Of a stretch of 64,000 bases of DNA, positions 1 through 7,920 are shown one piece after another; within the stretch, counting starts at the first letter, position 1, and every line of letters begins with the position of its first letter. Both the position numbers and the translations under genes were made by a program. This DNA comes from Pseudarthrobacter equi (GTDB taxonomy: Bacteria > Actinomycetota > Actinomycetes > Actinomycetales > Micrococcaceae): NCBI RefSeq assembly GCF_900105535.1, contig NZ_LT629779.1:682001-746000 (forward strand), given 5' to 3'. A model generated the notes under the pieces. The model was not told the DNA's origin. It did not search any database and saw nothing but the letters and a program-made list of their open reading frames with translations.

Positions 1-87
1 CGTCATGTTCAGCCGTTCGGCCGCGCGGCCGAAGTGGAGCTCCTCGGCCACGGCGATGAAGCCGGCCAGCTGGTCGAAAGTAAACAT
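1..87 (-). CDS. LysR-family transcriptional regulator, N-terminal end only (cut by window edge)
   Basis: Only the first 29 codons are present. Read on the minus strand they begin MFTFDQLAGFIAVAEELHFG, the typical start of a LysR winged-helix DNA-binding domain, followed by the recognition-helix region RAAERLNMT. The ATG at 87 has a GGAAGG ribosome binding site just upstream (about 92-98). The gene is divergent from the tctCBA operon, so it is probably the regulator of that transporter, responding to its carboxylate substrate. The ligand-binding domain lies outside the window, so nothing can be said about the ligand. Confidence 0.8.
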   Translation of the reverse strand, partial: MFTFDQLAGFIAVAEELHFGRAAERLNMT

Positions 88-106
88 GATGCCTTCCGGG
101 TATCAA

Positions 107-154
107 ATGATGCAGATATGGGCTTAGACAGGCATCATAACCGGTCCCTACACT
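107..154 (+). promoter_or_regulatory. Candidate LysR operator and tctC promoter
   Basis: A perfect inverted repeat, ATGATGC (107-113) and GCATCAT (132-138), separated by 18 nt, lies between the divergent LysR and tctC genes. A plausible promoter for tctC overlaps it: TAGACA at 125-130 and TACACT at 149-154, 18 nt apart, so the right arm falls in the spacer. LysR regulators usually bind dyads in such divergent regions; binding here is inference. Confidence 0.4.
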
Positions 155-227
155 CGACAAAGCGAACGGGGTGACCCGGTTCACAGATTGTTCCGGGCCC
201 CACCCGGAGACTTAATGAGGAGTTCCA

Positions 228-1238
228 ATGAAGCACTTCCCCACCCGCCGCGCGATCCTCGGCACTGCGTCGGCTGTCACGCTGCTGGCCCTGACGGCAT
301 GCGGCGGCAACGTTGGCGGCGGCGCCGCTGCCGGCAACTCGTCCAAGTTCCCCAGCGGTCCGGTCACGCTCACCGTCGGCCAGGCGGCCGGCGGCAGCAC
401 CGACCTCATCGCCCGCGCCCTGGCTGAAGGGGCTACCAAGACCCTCGGTTCGCCCATGCCGGTGGTCAACAAGCCCGGCGCCAACGGAGCCCTCGCCACC
501 AAGGAAGTGGCAGGCAAGACCGCAGACGGCCAGGAGCTGGTACTGCTCACTGCATCGCTGATCACCATCACCCCGCTGGCCGTCAGCGCCGACGAAGCCG
601 TAAACATCGATGACCTGGACATCATTGCCGGGCTGTCGCAGGACGACTACGTCCTCGTGGCCAGCCAGCAGTCAGGTTTCAAGAGCTTCAAGGATGTCAC
701 CAACGCCGGCCGCAACGTCACGTTCGGCACCACGGGCGTGGGCACCGGCAGCCAGCTGGCCCAGACCGTCCTGTTCAAGCAGGCCAACGTGAAGGGCACC
801 GATGTTCCCTTCGACAGCGGCAAGCCCGCACTCACGGCCGTCCTGGGCAACCAGGTTGAACTGGCCACCATCCAGCTGGGCGAGGCCATGGCGCAGATCG
901 AAGCCGGCAAGGTTTCCCCGCTGCTCGTCTTCTCCGAAGAGCGCAACAGCTTCCTGCCGGACGTGCCGTCAGCCAAGGAAGCCGGCTACGACGTCCCGGT
1001 GGCCCAGTACCGTGCGGTGGCAGCGCCCAAGGGCACCCCGCAGGAGGTCAAGGACAAGCTCCTGGCATCCTTCCAGGACACCTTCAAGACCGACGCCTAC
1101 AAAGAGTTCAACAAGAAGAACCTGTTGACGCCCAAAGAGCTCAGCGGCGCGGAAGTTGTCACTGAGTGGAAGGGCTACGCCGAGAAGTACAAGGAGCTGG
1201 TGGAAAAGTACGACATCAGCCTCGGCGGGAAAAAGTAA
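228..1238 (+). CDS. tctC: Tripartite tricarboxylate transporter substrate-binding lipoprotein (TctC/Bug family)
   Basis: This 336-residue protein is the extracytoplasmic receptor of a TctABC secondary transporter for tricarboxylates or related carboxylic acids. The N-terminus has twin Arg-rich residues, a hydrophobic stretch and a lipobox LTAC (Cys about 25), so it should be lipid-anchored outside the membrane. The mature part carries Bug-family features such as the glycine-rich VGQAAGGSTDLIAR stretch, NKPGANG and a SAKEAGYDV segment near the C-terminus. Its length is normal for the family. The ATG has AGGAG upstream. tctB follows after 5 nt and tctA after that, in the usual order. The substrate cannot be told from sequence. 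Confidence 0.9.
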   Translation: MKHFPTRRAILGTASAVTLLALTACGGNVGGGAAAGNSSKFPSGPVTLTVGQAAGGSTDLIARALAEGATKTLGSPMPVVNKPGANGALATKEVAGKTADGQELVLLTASLITITPLAVSADEAVNIDDLDIIAGLSQDDYVLVASQQSGFKSFKDVTNAGRNVTFGTTGVGTGSQLAQTVLFKQANVKGTDVPFDSGKPALTAVLGNQVELATIQLGEAMAQIEAGKVSPLLVFSEERNSFLPDVPSAKEAGYDVPVAQYRAVAAPKGTPQEVKDKLLASFQDTFKTDAYKEFNKKNLLTPKELSGAEVVTEWKGYAEKYKELVEKYDISLGGKK

Positions 1239-1243
1239 GGACC

Positions 1244-1828
1244 ATGGAGACAACTCCAGCAGTATCCGCCGGGCGTGACGGCAGCACCGCCGTCACGCCC
1301 GGCGGTGACGCCAGTGACGCCCCCAACGAACTGCCCGAAGCCCTGACCCCGGAGCAGCTCGCCGCGCAATGGGAAGAGGAGAAGCCTCCCGCTGCCGGGC
1401 CACTGGCCAACGCCGCGTCCTCCCTGGTGGTGCTCGGCGTCGGCATCGGCGCCCTGGTCCTCTCGGTGGCCATGGGCCTGGGAACCCTGTCCGCGCCGCA
1501 GCCCGGCCTGTGGCCCTTCATGGCCAGCTGCGTGATGGTGGCGCTCGGGCTCTTCCAGCTGATCCTGGGCCGGCACAACCGGGACGCCGAGAAATTCACC
1601 CGGATGTCGTTCGCCCCGCTGATTGGCCTGGCCACCCTCGCCACGATGGTTGCACTGATGCCGGTGATCGGCTTCGAAATCCCCGCCCTGGTCCTGTGCG
1701 TCATCTGGATGAAATTCCTCGGCGGCGAAACCTGGCGCTCAACCATCCTGGTCAGTGTCCTGGTGGTGGTTGCGTTCTACGCGATCTTCATCCTGGCCCT
1801 GGGCACCTCCATTCCCCACCTCTTCTAG
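1244..1828 (+). CDS. tctB: Tripartite tricarboxylate transporter small membrane subunit TctB
   Basis: A 194-residue protein with a polar N-terminal tail of about 55 residues and then four hydrophobic helices, as expected for the poorly conserved TctB subunit that partners TctA. I start it at the ATG at 1244 because the AAGGA ribosome binding site overlaps the tctC stop codon; a longer reading frame beginning inside tctC lacks this support. The long Ala/Pro/Glu-rich N-terminal tail is longer than in many TctB proteins. It is co-transcribed with tctC and tctA. Confidence 0.85.
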   Translation: METTPAVSAGRDGSTAVTPGGDASDAPNELPEALTPEQLAAQWEEEKPPAAGPLANAASSLVVLGVGIGALVLSVAMGLGTLSAPQPGLWPFMASCVMVALGLFQLILGRHNRDAEKFTRMSFAPLIGLATLATMVALMPVIGFEIPALVLCVIWMKFLGGETWRSTILVSVLVVVAFYAIFILALGTSIPHLF

Positions 1829-1837
1829 GAGACCACC

Positions 1838-3397
1838 GTGGATTTTCTTAATCCTGTGATTAACGGTTTCTCGGTCGTCCTGGAACCGATGAACCTCCTG
1901 TACTGCCTGGTCGGCGTCGTCATCGGCATGCTGATCGGCGTACTCCCCGGCCTGGGACCGGCCGCCACCATCGCCATCCTGCTGCCTCTGACCTACGGTG
2001 TTGAGCCGGTGACGGCAATCATCATGCTCGCGGGCATCTTCTACGGGGCCCAGTACGGGGGCACCATCACGTCGGTGCTGCTGCGGCTCCCCGGCGAAGC
2101 ATCATCAGTGGTCACCGTTTTTGACGGTTACCAGATGGCCCGGCAGGGCAAGGCCGGAACCGCTTTGGGCCTGGCCGCGATCGGTTCGTTCATCGGCGGC
2201 ACGGCAGCCATCATCGGCCTGACCTTCCTGGCGCCCCTGGTGGCAGGCTTCGCCCTGGACTTCGGACCGCCCGAGTATTCCGCGCTGGCCATGCTGGGCA
2301 TCCTGCTCGTGGCAACCATCAGCGGCGGGTCCAAAGCCAAAGCGCTGATCGCGGCGTCGGTGGGCCTCTTGCTGGCCACCGTGGGCCGGGACATCTTCAC
2401 CGGCGAGAGCCGTTTCACCTTCGGCAGCATCCAGCTGGCGGACGGCATCGACTTCGTGCCGATCGCCATGGGCATCTTCGGCCTCGGCGAGATCCTCTAC
2501 AACCTGGAGGAGCGGCACCGCGCCGCCAAAGCGCCGTCGAAGGTTTCCAACGTCTGGCCCTCGAAAGCAGAACTGAAGCACGCCTCCGGGGCCATCGGCC
2601 GCGGCTCCGTGCTCGGGTTCTTCCTCGGCATCCTTCCCGGCGGCGGCGCCACCATCGCCTCCATGGCCTCGTACGCCATGGAAAAGAAGCGCGCCAAGCA
2701 GCCCGAACGCTTCGGTAAGGGTGCGCCCGAGGGCGTGGCCGGCCCCGAAACAGCGAACAACGCGGCAGCAACGTCGTCGTTCATTCCGCTGCTGACCCTG
2801 GGCATCCCCGCCAACGCCACCATGGCCCTGATGTTCGGCGCGCTGCTGATCCAAGGCGTCACCCCGGGCCCGCAGCTCGTGGAGCAGGAACCGGAGCTGT
2901 TCTGGGGAGTGGTGAACTCGATGTACATCGGCAACATCCTGCTCCTGATCATGAGCCTGCCGCTGGTGGGAATCTTCGTGCGGATCCTGCGTGTCCGCGC
3001 CGCCATCCTCGCCCCGATCACCGCGCTGATCACTCTGCTGGGCGCCTACACCATCAACAACAGCATGTTCGATGTGACGCTCGTGGTGGTCTTCGGCGTG
3101 GTGGGCTACCTGATGAAGAAGTTCGGCTTCGAACCCGGCCCGCTGGTCCTGGCATTCGTCCTGGGCGAGCTGCTGGAAAGCTCCCTCCGCCGCTCGCTCC
3201 TGGTGTTCGATGGCGACCCCACCGGGTTCTTCACCCGGCCCATCTCGGCCACCCTGCTGGCGGTCTTCGTCCTGGTGGCACTGATGCCGGGCATCCGCAG
3301 CCTAATCGCCAAGCGCAAGGGCACGACGGCGGCATCCGCCCCGGCCGGAGACGGCACCAACAACGACGGTGCCAACAACATCAAGGAGAAGGTATGA
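1838..3397 (+). CDS. tctA: Tripartite tricarboxylate transporter large permease TctA
   Basis: This 519-residue multi-spanning protein is the transport channel of the TctABC system. The family hallmark GVLPGLGPAATIAILLP appears near residues 40-57 and a second glycine-rich motif, LGILPGGGATIASM, near residue 265, reflecting the internal duplication of TctA. Start is the GTG at 1838 preceded by AGGAGACC. The C-terminal tail is Ala/Asn-rich. The stop overlaps the ATG of the next gene (ATGA), so the universal stress protein is translationally coupled to it. Confidence 0.92.
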   Translation: MDFLNPVINGFSVVLEPMNLLYCLVGVVIGMLIGVLPGLGPAATIAILLPLTYGVEPVTAIIMLAGIFYGAQYGGTITSVLLRLPGEASSVVTVFDGYQMARQGKAGTALGLAAIGSFIGGTAAIIGLTFLAPLVAGFALDFGPPEYSALAMLGILLVATISGGSKAKALIAASVGLLLATVGRDIFTGESRFTFGSIQLADGIDFVPIAMGIFGLGEILYNLEERHRAAKAPSKVSNVWPSKAELKHASGAIGRGSVLGFFLGILPGGGATIASMASYAMEKKRAKQPERFGKGAPEGVAGPETANNAAATSSFIPLLTLGIPANATMALMFGALLIQGVTPGPQLVEQEPELFWGVVNSMYIGNILLLIMSLPLVGIFVRILRVRAAILAPITALITLLGAYTINNSMFDVTLVVVFGVVGYLMKKFGFEPGPLVLAFVLGELLESSLRRSLLVFDGDPTGFFTRPISATLLAVFVLVALMPGIRSLIAKRKGTTAASAPAGDGTNNDGANNIKEKV

Positions 3398-3798
3398 GCA
3401 TCATCGTCGGGTTCGTCCCCACACCTGCCGGGGAGGCTGCCCTCACCGCAGGCATCGCCGAGGCGCAACTGCGGAACCAGGAACTGTTCATCGTGAACTC
3501 GGCCCGCCAGGGTGCGCTGGTGGACAAGTCCGTCGCACCCGAGGACGTGCTGGCGGAGGCCGCTGCCCGGGCTACGGCCGCGGGCATCAAGGCAACAGTC
3601 ATCCAGCCGCCGTACCAGCATGACCTCGCTGACGAATTCCTGGACGTTGCCCGGGAGGTGGATGCCTCGCTCATCGTCATCGGACTGCGGCACCGCACCC
3701 AGGTGGGCAAGTTCATCCTGGGCAGCCACGCGCAGCAGATCCTGATGCAGGCCGACCGTCCCGTGCTGGCCGTCAAGGCCGACGGCGGAAACTTCTAG
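3394..3798 (+). CDS. Universal stress protein (UspA) domain protein coupled to tctA
   Basis: A 134-residue single UspA domain. It starts MSIIVGFVPTPAGEAAL (first strand and helix), contains DASLIVIGLRHRTQVGKFILG, which resembles the ATP-binding G-x2-G-x9-G(S/T) loop, and ends LGSHAQQILMQADRPVLAVK, the conserved last strand. It overlaps tctA by 4 nt and so belongs to the transporter operon. Usp proteins bound to ATP or AMP often act as regulators of neighbouring transporters; a regulatory role on TctA is inference from the coupling. Confidence 0.85.
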   Translation: MSIIVGFVPTPAGEAALTAGIAEAQLRNQELFIVNSARQGALVDKSVAPEDVLAEAAARATAAGIKATVIQPPYQHDLADEFLDVAREVDASLIVIGLRHRTQVGKFILGSHAQQILMQADRPVLAVKADGGNF

Positions 3799-3815
3799 CA
3801 GGAACGGGAACCGGA

Positions 3816-4115
3816 ATGTATCAGCGCAGCCCCCTTCGCAGGATTGCCGCCAGGCGCGGGCCGGTCCGCGTCGCCGCCCCGGCCCAGGTCCCCGACTGGT
3901 CCAGGCTGGGCCGCGGCGACGACGTCGAGGTGCTGGCGGCCCGGGGAACCGCCGTGTCCGGGACGATCGACATGATCGCAGCGGACCGCAGTGTGTTCTG
4001 GATGATCCGGCGCGACGGCGGCGGACGGACCATGGTCTGCTCTGGCGACGACGTGAGCGTTGCGATGATTGGCCGGGCAAAGACCGCGCCGCCGCAGGAG
4101 CATTCTGCCGCCTAG
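3816..4115 (+). CDS. Small protein of unknown function
   Basis: A 99-residue basic protein 17 nt after the Usp gene, probably the last gene of the tct operon. It has no signal peptide or membrane segment. The central part (about residues 35-85) is predicted beta-rich: GDDVEVLAARG, then SGTIDMIAADRSVFWMI, then GGRTMVCSGDDVSV. The same pattern recurs in the 89-residue protein at 41739-42008, so the two look like distant paralogues of a small barrel-like domain. I do not recognise a named family. A strong hairpin terminator follows. Confidence 0.6.
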   Translation: MYQRSPLRRIAARRGPVRVAAPAQVPDWSRLGRGDDVEVLAARGTAVSGTIDMIAADRSVFWMIRRDGGGRTMVCSGDDVSVAMIGRAKTAPPQEHSAA

Positions 4116-4159
4116 GTGAGGCGCCCCACAGGTTGGGGAACGAAGCTGTTCTGCTCGAC

Positions 4160-4192
4160 AAGCCGGTGGTTCCTCATGGACCACCGGCTTTT
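4160..4192 (+). terminator. Rho-independent terminator closing the tct operon
   Basis: A perfect 11-bp stem (4160-4170 with 4180-4190), 9-nt loop, then TT. It lies between the tct operon (plus) and the convergent Nudix gene (minus). The T tract is short, so termination strength is uncertain. Confidence 0.65.
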
Positions 4193-4204
4193 CGCATCCT
4201 GCCA

Positions 4205-4693
4205 TCATCCGGCCTCGCCGAGCTCCTTCAGCAGGGCGTCCAGGACAGGAATCTGGCCTTTGACGAGTTTGTCCCGTGCGGCGGGTACCGGAAACCAGCG
4301 GGCGTCGTCGATCTCGGGAAAGTGCTGGATACGTCCGGACCCCTTGGGCCATTCGAGCGGAAACGTGTTGCTGACAATACTTTCGGGCCGGAAATCCTGT
4401 TCCGCCGTGAACACGGTAATGATCTTGCCGCTCGATTGCCGGAACTCACCCAGCAGCCGGTACTCGGCGGCGGGAGCGGGGACGCCCATCTCCTCGGCGA
4501 ATTCCCGCAGGGCCGCTGCGAGCGGGTCCTCGGCGTCACCGTACTCACCCTTGGGAATGGACCAGGCATGGGTGTCCTTCCGGGCCCAGAACGGTCCGCC
4601 CATGTGGGCGATCCACACGTGAACGTCCGGATTTGAGCCGGGACCGTCAGCGCCCCGCCGGTACAGCAGGAGTCCTGCGCTTCGAACCGGCAT
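4205..4693 (-). CDS. Nudix hydrolase
   Basis: A 162-residue cytoplasmic hydrolase of nucleoside diphosphates linked to another moiety. The complete Nudix box G-x5-E-x7-REUxEExGU is at residues 49-71 (G49, E55, then REFAEEMGV). The N-terminus SAGLLLYRR is the usual first strand. The protein resembles the ATP/diadenosine-polyphosphate type of small Nudix enzymes (THAWSIPKGE before the box), but the substrate is not defined. It is monocistronic and divergent from the next gene. Confidence 0.88.
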   Translation of the reverse strand: MPVRSAGLLLYRRGADGPGSNPDVHVWIAHMGGPFWARKDTHAWSIPKGEYGDAEDPLAAALREFAEEMGVPAPAAEYRLLGEFRQSSGKIITVFTAEQDFRPESIVSNTFPLEWPKGSGRIQHFPEIDDARWFPVPAARDKLVKGQIPVLDALLKELGEAG

Positions 4694-4803
4694 CTGCCCT
4701 CCAAGGTCGAATCAAAAGTGGAAAACTGCCGCCCGGTGTTAACCCGCAGTTCACGGCACTGCTTTAGGTTATTCCTTCAGGCACTCTGCTCGAAGGGACC
4801 ATC

Positions 4804-5073
4804 ATGGCCAACATTGCTGAGGTTATGGGACGGCTGACGCTGGAAGAACTTGATGAGCTTCACCGTCTTGGCCCGCAGGGCCACCTGCCCCGCCACCTCC
4901 AGGACGCCCTGGACCGCGCGGCAGGCGGGCCCGGTTCCGGCAGGGGCTACTACGTGCCCACGGGAAACGTCAGCTCCACGGGCGGCCCCCTGCTGGTGCT
5001 GCGCAGTGACGTCTCCACATGGCTGTTCAGCGCCCACCGGGACGATCCGGACCAGCTTCCGCAACACCCCTGA
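4804..5073 (+). CDS. Small hypothetical protein
   Basis: An 89-residue soluble protein with a helical N-terminal half (ANIAEVMGRLTLEELDELHR), a glycine-rich middle and a short C-terminal strand region (GPLLVLRSDVSTWLF). A GAAGGGA ribosome binding site lies 5-6 nt before the ATG. Base composition and codon use match the neighbours, so it is very likely real. I recognise no family. Its end is convergent with radA. Confidence 0.6.
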   Translation: MANIAEVMGRLTLEELDELHRLGPQGHLPRHLQDALDRAAGGPGSGRGYYVPTGNVSSTGGPLLVLRSDVSTWLFSAHRDDPDQLPQHP

Positions 5074-5100
5074 CCCATGCCCAGTAAGCCCGGCGGGGGT

Positions 5101-6474
5101 TCAGCCGATCAGCAGGCTCAGCGCCTCGGTCAGGTGCTCCACTTCGCGAACGGAGAAACCGGCCGGAACCGGGCCTGGCCCTGTGTGGCTGGCCGGGACC
5201 ACCGCATGGGTGAATCCCAGCCGGTGGGCTTCCTGGATCCGCTGGTTGATGCCGGGAACCGGCCGGACCTCACCGGCCAGGCCCACCTCGCCGAAGGCGA
5301 TGAGCCGGACCGGCAGAGGCTTGCGGGCCTTCGCCGAGGCCACGGCCAGGGCAACGGCCAGGTCAGTGGCCGGCTCGCTGAGCTTCACGCCGCCCACCGT
5401 TGCCACGTAGGAATCATCCTTGTGCAGCTGGGTTCCGGCACGTTGCTGCAGCACGGCCAGGAGCATGGACACCCGTGAGCTGTCCAGGCCGCTGGTGGCG
5501 CGGCGCGGCTGGGAGTTGGGGCTTTCGGCCAGCAGCGACTGCACCTCGGCAAGCAGCGGACGGCGCCCTTCCATGGTCACGGTGATGCAGGTGCCGGACA
5601 CCGGCTCCTTGGTGCGGCTGACGAACAGCCCGCTGGGATCGGTGAGCCCCTCAATACCGTTCTCGTTCAGGTCGAAACAGCCGACGTCATCCGTGGGCCC
5701 GTAACGGTTCTTGACGGCCCGGAGCAGCCGCAGCCGGGAGTGCCGCTCACCCTCGAACTGGCAGACGACATCCACCAGGTGCTCCAGCAGGCGGGGCCCG
5801 GCGATGGACCCGTCCTTGGTCACGTGGCCCACCAGAAGGGTGGTCATGTTGCGGCGCTTGGCCGCGGCGATGATGGAGGCGGCCACCTCGCGGACCTGGG
5901 AGACGCCACCGGCGCTGCCGTCCACATCGGCGCTGCTGAGGGTCTGCACAGAGTCCACGATCAGGAGCCGCGGTTCAATCTTTTCCACCTGGCCCAGCGC
6001 CTGGCCAAGGTCCGTTTCCGCAGACAAGTAGAGGGATTCGGCGACGGCGTCGATCCGTTCCGCGCGCAGCTTCACCTGTGCAGCGGATTCCTCGCCGGTC
6101 ACGTACAGGACATCCTGGGCCGTCCGGGCGAACTTCGCGGCCACGTCCAGCAGCAGGGTGGATTTCCCCACGCCGGGTTCGCCGGCCAGCAGGATCACAG
6201 CGCCCGGGACCAGGCCGCCGCCCAGCACCCGGTCCAGCTCGGCCACGCCCGTGGGCAGGAAAGCCGCCGTGGTGGCGTCCACCTCGGCAATCCGCCGGGC
6301 CGGCTCCACAACGGTGGTGGCCGCCGTCGTACGTGCAACAGCGGTGCCCGTTTCCTCAACGGTGCCCCACGCCTGGCACTCGCCGCAGCGCCCCACCCAC
6401 TTGACGGTGGTCCAGCCGCACTCGGCGCATTTGTACGCGGGCGCCTTGGAAGCCCGGGAAGTCTTTGTTGCCAT
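5101..6474 (-). CDS. radA: DNA repair protein RadA
   Basis: RadA (Sms) is a RecA-like ATPase acting in recombination, where it processes branched DNA with RecA. From the start chosen here the protein is 457 residues. An N-terminal C4 zinc finger (CAEC and CGEC, Cys16/19/30/33), the Walker A motif GEPGVGKS at 98-105, the RadA-specific KNRYG motif (about residue 285) and a C-terminal Lon-protease-like domain are all present. The start is uncertain: the ATG at 6474 fits family N-termini, but its GGAGG lies only 1 nt away; the in-frame ATG at 6504 has GGAAG at better spacing. Confidence 0.95.
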   Translation of the reverse strand: MATKTSRASKAPAYKCAECGWTTVKWVGRCGECQAWGTVEETGTAVARTTAATTVVEPARRIAEVDATTAAFLPTGVAELDRVLGGGLVPGAVILLAGEPGVGKSTLLLDVAAKFARTAQDVLYVTGEESAAQVKLRAERIDAVAESLYLSAETDLGQALGQVEKIEPRLLIVDSVQTLSSADVDGSAGGVSQVREVAASIIAAAKRRNMTTLLVGHVTKDGSIAGPRLLEHLVDVVCQFEGERHSRLRLLRAVKNRYGPTDDVGCFDLNENGIEGLTDPSGLFVSRTKEPVSGTCITVTMEGRRPLLAEVQSLLAESPNSQPRRATSGLDSSRVSMLLAVLQQRAGTQLHKDDSYVATVGGVKLSEPATDLAVALAVASAKARKPLPVRLIAFGEVGLAGEVRPVPGINQRIQEAHRLGFTHAVVPASHTGPGPVPAGFSVREVEHLTEALSLLIG

Positions 6475-6539
6475 GCCTCCAACCCTACTGGCGGGCACCG
6501 ACATCGGGCTTCCAGCCCCGCCCGCCTGCGGCCCGGCGG

Positions 6540-7667
6540 CTACAGCGTCGGCAGCACGTCCCGGGCCTCCTGGGCGTCCATGCCCGTGGCTTCGAGCAGA
6601 TCCACCATCAGCGGCCGGAACAGCATCACCACTGTTTCGCCCTCCAGCCGCTGCACCTCGAGCAGCTTCGGGTGCAGCCGGAGGGCGATCTCGCTGAGGT
6701 CGTTCCGGGCCGTGCGCAGGTGGGCGCGCCGGACGCCGTCATGCGATTCCGCGAGGCCCAGCGACAGCTCCTCGATCGCGGCAGCGGTCTCCTGCAGCAC
6801 TTCGGCGATGTTTTCGGTGGCTTCGTCGGAGAGCGCCGCATGGTTGATGGCGCTGGTGAGCCGCCGCGCGAACACCCGGCTGTTGCGCAATGCCAGGTCG
6901 ATGAAGTCCAGGGATTCCTTGAGCCGGTCCAGCTCGTCCCGGTGCCTGCGGTAGGCGGGCGCCAGGCGGGCAACCTCATTGGAGGCCCGCAGCGAGTGCC
7001 GCATCCCGTCCACCAGCGGCTGGCAGTTCCGGCCGCGGACCAGGGCGTGCCATGCCTTGGTGGAGTCGCTGTGCGCCAATGCCTCCGCGCACTCGCGCAG
7101 CACCTCTGCCAGTTCGTGGAGCAGGTTCTGGACGTCCTTCCGGGGCTCCCGTCGGGGATCCTTCGGCATCAGGATGGTCACCAGCAGGGCGCACAATCCG
7201 CCCACCACGGCGTCAATACTGCGGGTGAACGGCCCGCCGGACGGCGCCGGCAGCAGCACCACCAGCAGCGACTGCAGGGCCAGTTGGGTGGTGAAGATAT
7301 TGCCGCTGTCCAGGAAGCGGGCCAGCAGGATGGAGAAAAGGAGCACGACGGCGGCCTGCCAGATTCCGCTGCCCAGCCAGTGCAGGAGCAGGTCGCCCAC
7401 CGCGATGCCGATGGTGCAGCCCAGCCCCACCTCCAGGACCCGGCGCAGCCGCGGCTCCCGCGAGAACCCCAGTGCAATCAGTGACGATGTGGCGGCGAAC
7501 AGCGGCCCGGAGTGCCCCAGCACGTACTCGGCGAACGCGTAGGCGCCCACGGCGCAGACCGTCATCTGGATGGCCGGAACCAGGGAATTGCGGCTCCGGA
7601 TCAGCCCGGTGCGGAAGCGGCCGTGCAGGAAGTGCCTGCTTGCTGAAAGTCCTGCTGCGGGGGCCAT
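6540..7667 (-). CDS. FUSC-family / aromatic-acid-exporter-like membrane protein
   Basis: A 375-residue protein with an N-terminal membrane domain of about six helices (about residues 20-165, including SLVPAIQMTVCAVGAYAFAEY and a repeated leucine-rich pattern) and a long helical cytoplasmic C-terminal half. This fits the FUSC/YccC and ArAE-like architecture, linked to efflux of aromatic acids or other solutes. I start at the ATG at 7667; extending upstream runs into sequence without membrane or coding character. It is divergent from pstS, with 253 nt between. Substrate unknown. Confidence 0.75.
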   Translation of the reverse strand: MAPAAGLSASRHFLHGRFRTGLIRSRNSLVPAIQMTVCAVGAYAFAEYVLGHSGPLFAATSSLIALGFSREPRLRRVLEVGLGCTIGIAVGDLLLHWLGSGIWQAAVVLLFSILLARFLDSGNIFTTQLALQSLLVVLLPAPSGGPFTRSIDAVVGGLCALLVTILMPKDPRREPRKDVQNLLHELAEVLRECAEALAHSDSTKAWHALVRGRNCQPLVDGMRHSLRASNEVARLAPAYRRHRDELDRLKESLDFIDLALRNSRVFARRLTSAINHAALSDEATENIAEVLQETAAAIEELSLGLAESHDGVRRAHLRTARNDLSEIALRLHPKLLEVQRLEGETVVMLFRPLMVDLLEATGMDAQEARDVLPTL

Positions 7668-7760
7668 GGCGTCAAGTCTATTTGCTGCCCGGGCTGGTTC
7701 CGGCGCGCGCAGCTGCACTACGGCGGCGAATGTGATCTGCGCAATGGTGACCCGGCAAGT

Positions 7761-7822
7761 GTTAACCAAAGTCCCGCCGTCGTTAAGGTCCCGTTCACTT
7801 TGGGCAGCCCATCCCGTTACCT
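7761..7822 (+). promoter_or_regulatory. Candidate Pho box cluster upstream of pstS
   Basis: Four GTTAACC/GTTCACC-like heptamers occur at 7761 (GTTAACC), 7782 (GTTAAGG), 7793 (GTTCACT) and 7816 (GTTACCT). Their starts are 21, 11 and 23 nt apart, close to multiples of one helical turn. Actinobacterial PhoP binds direct repeats of GTTCACC-like units with 11-bp period. The cluster lies 100-160 nt before the pstS start. PhoP control is inference. Confidence 0.5.
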
Positions 7823-7920
7823 GCGGCCCATAACTTCGTTGAAGGTACAGAACGTACGCATCGCGCAGCAGGGTTCTCCGTCCCTGCCCGCACTGAATAT
7901 CCCTGGAAGGGGTACACCTA

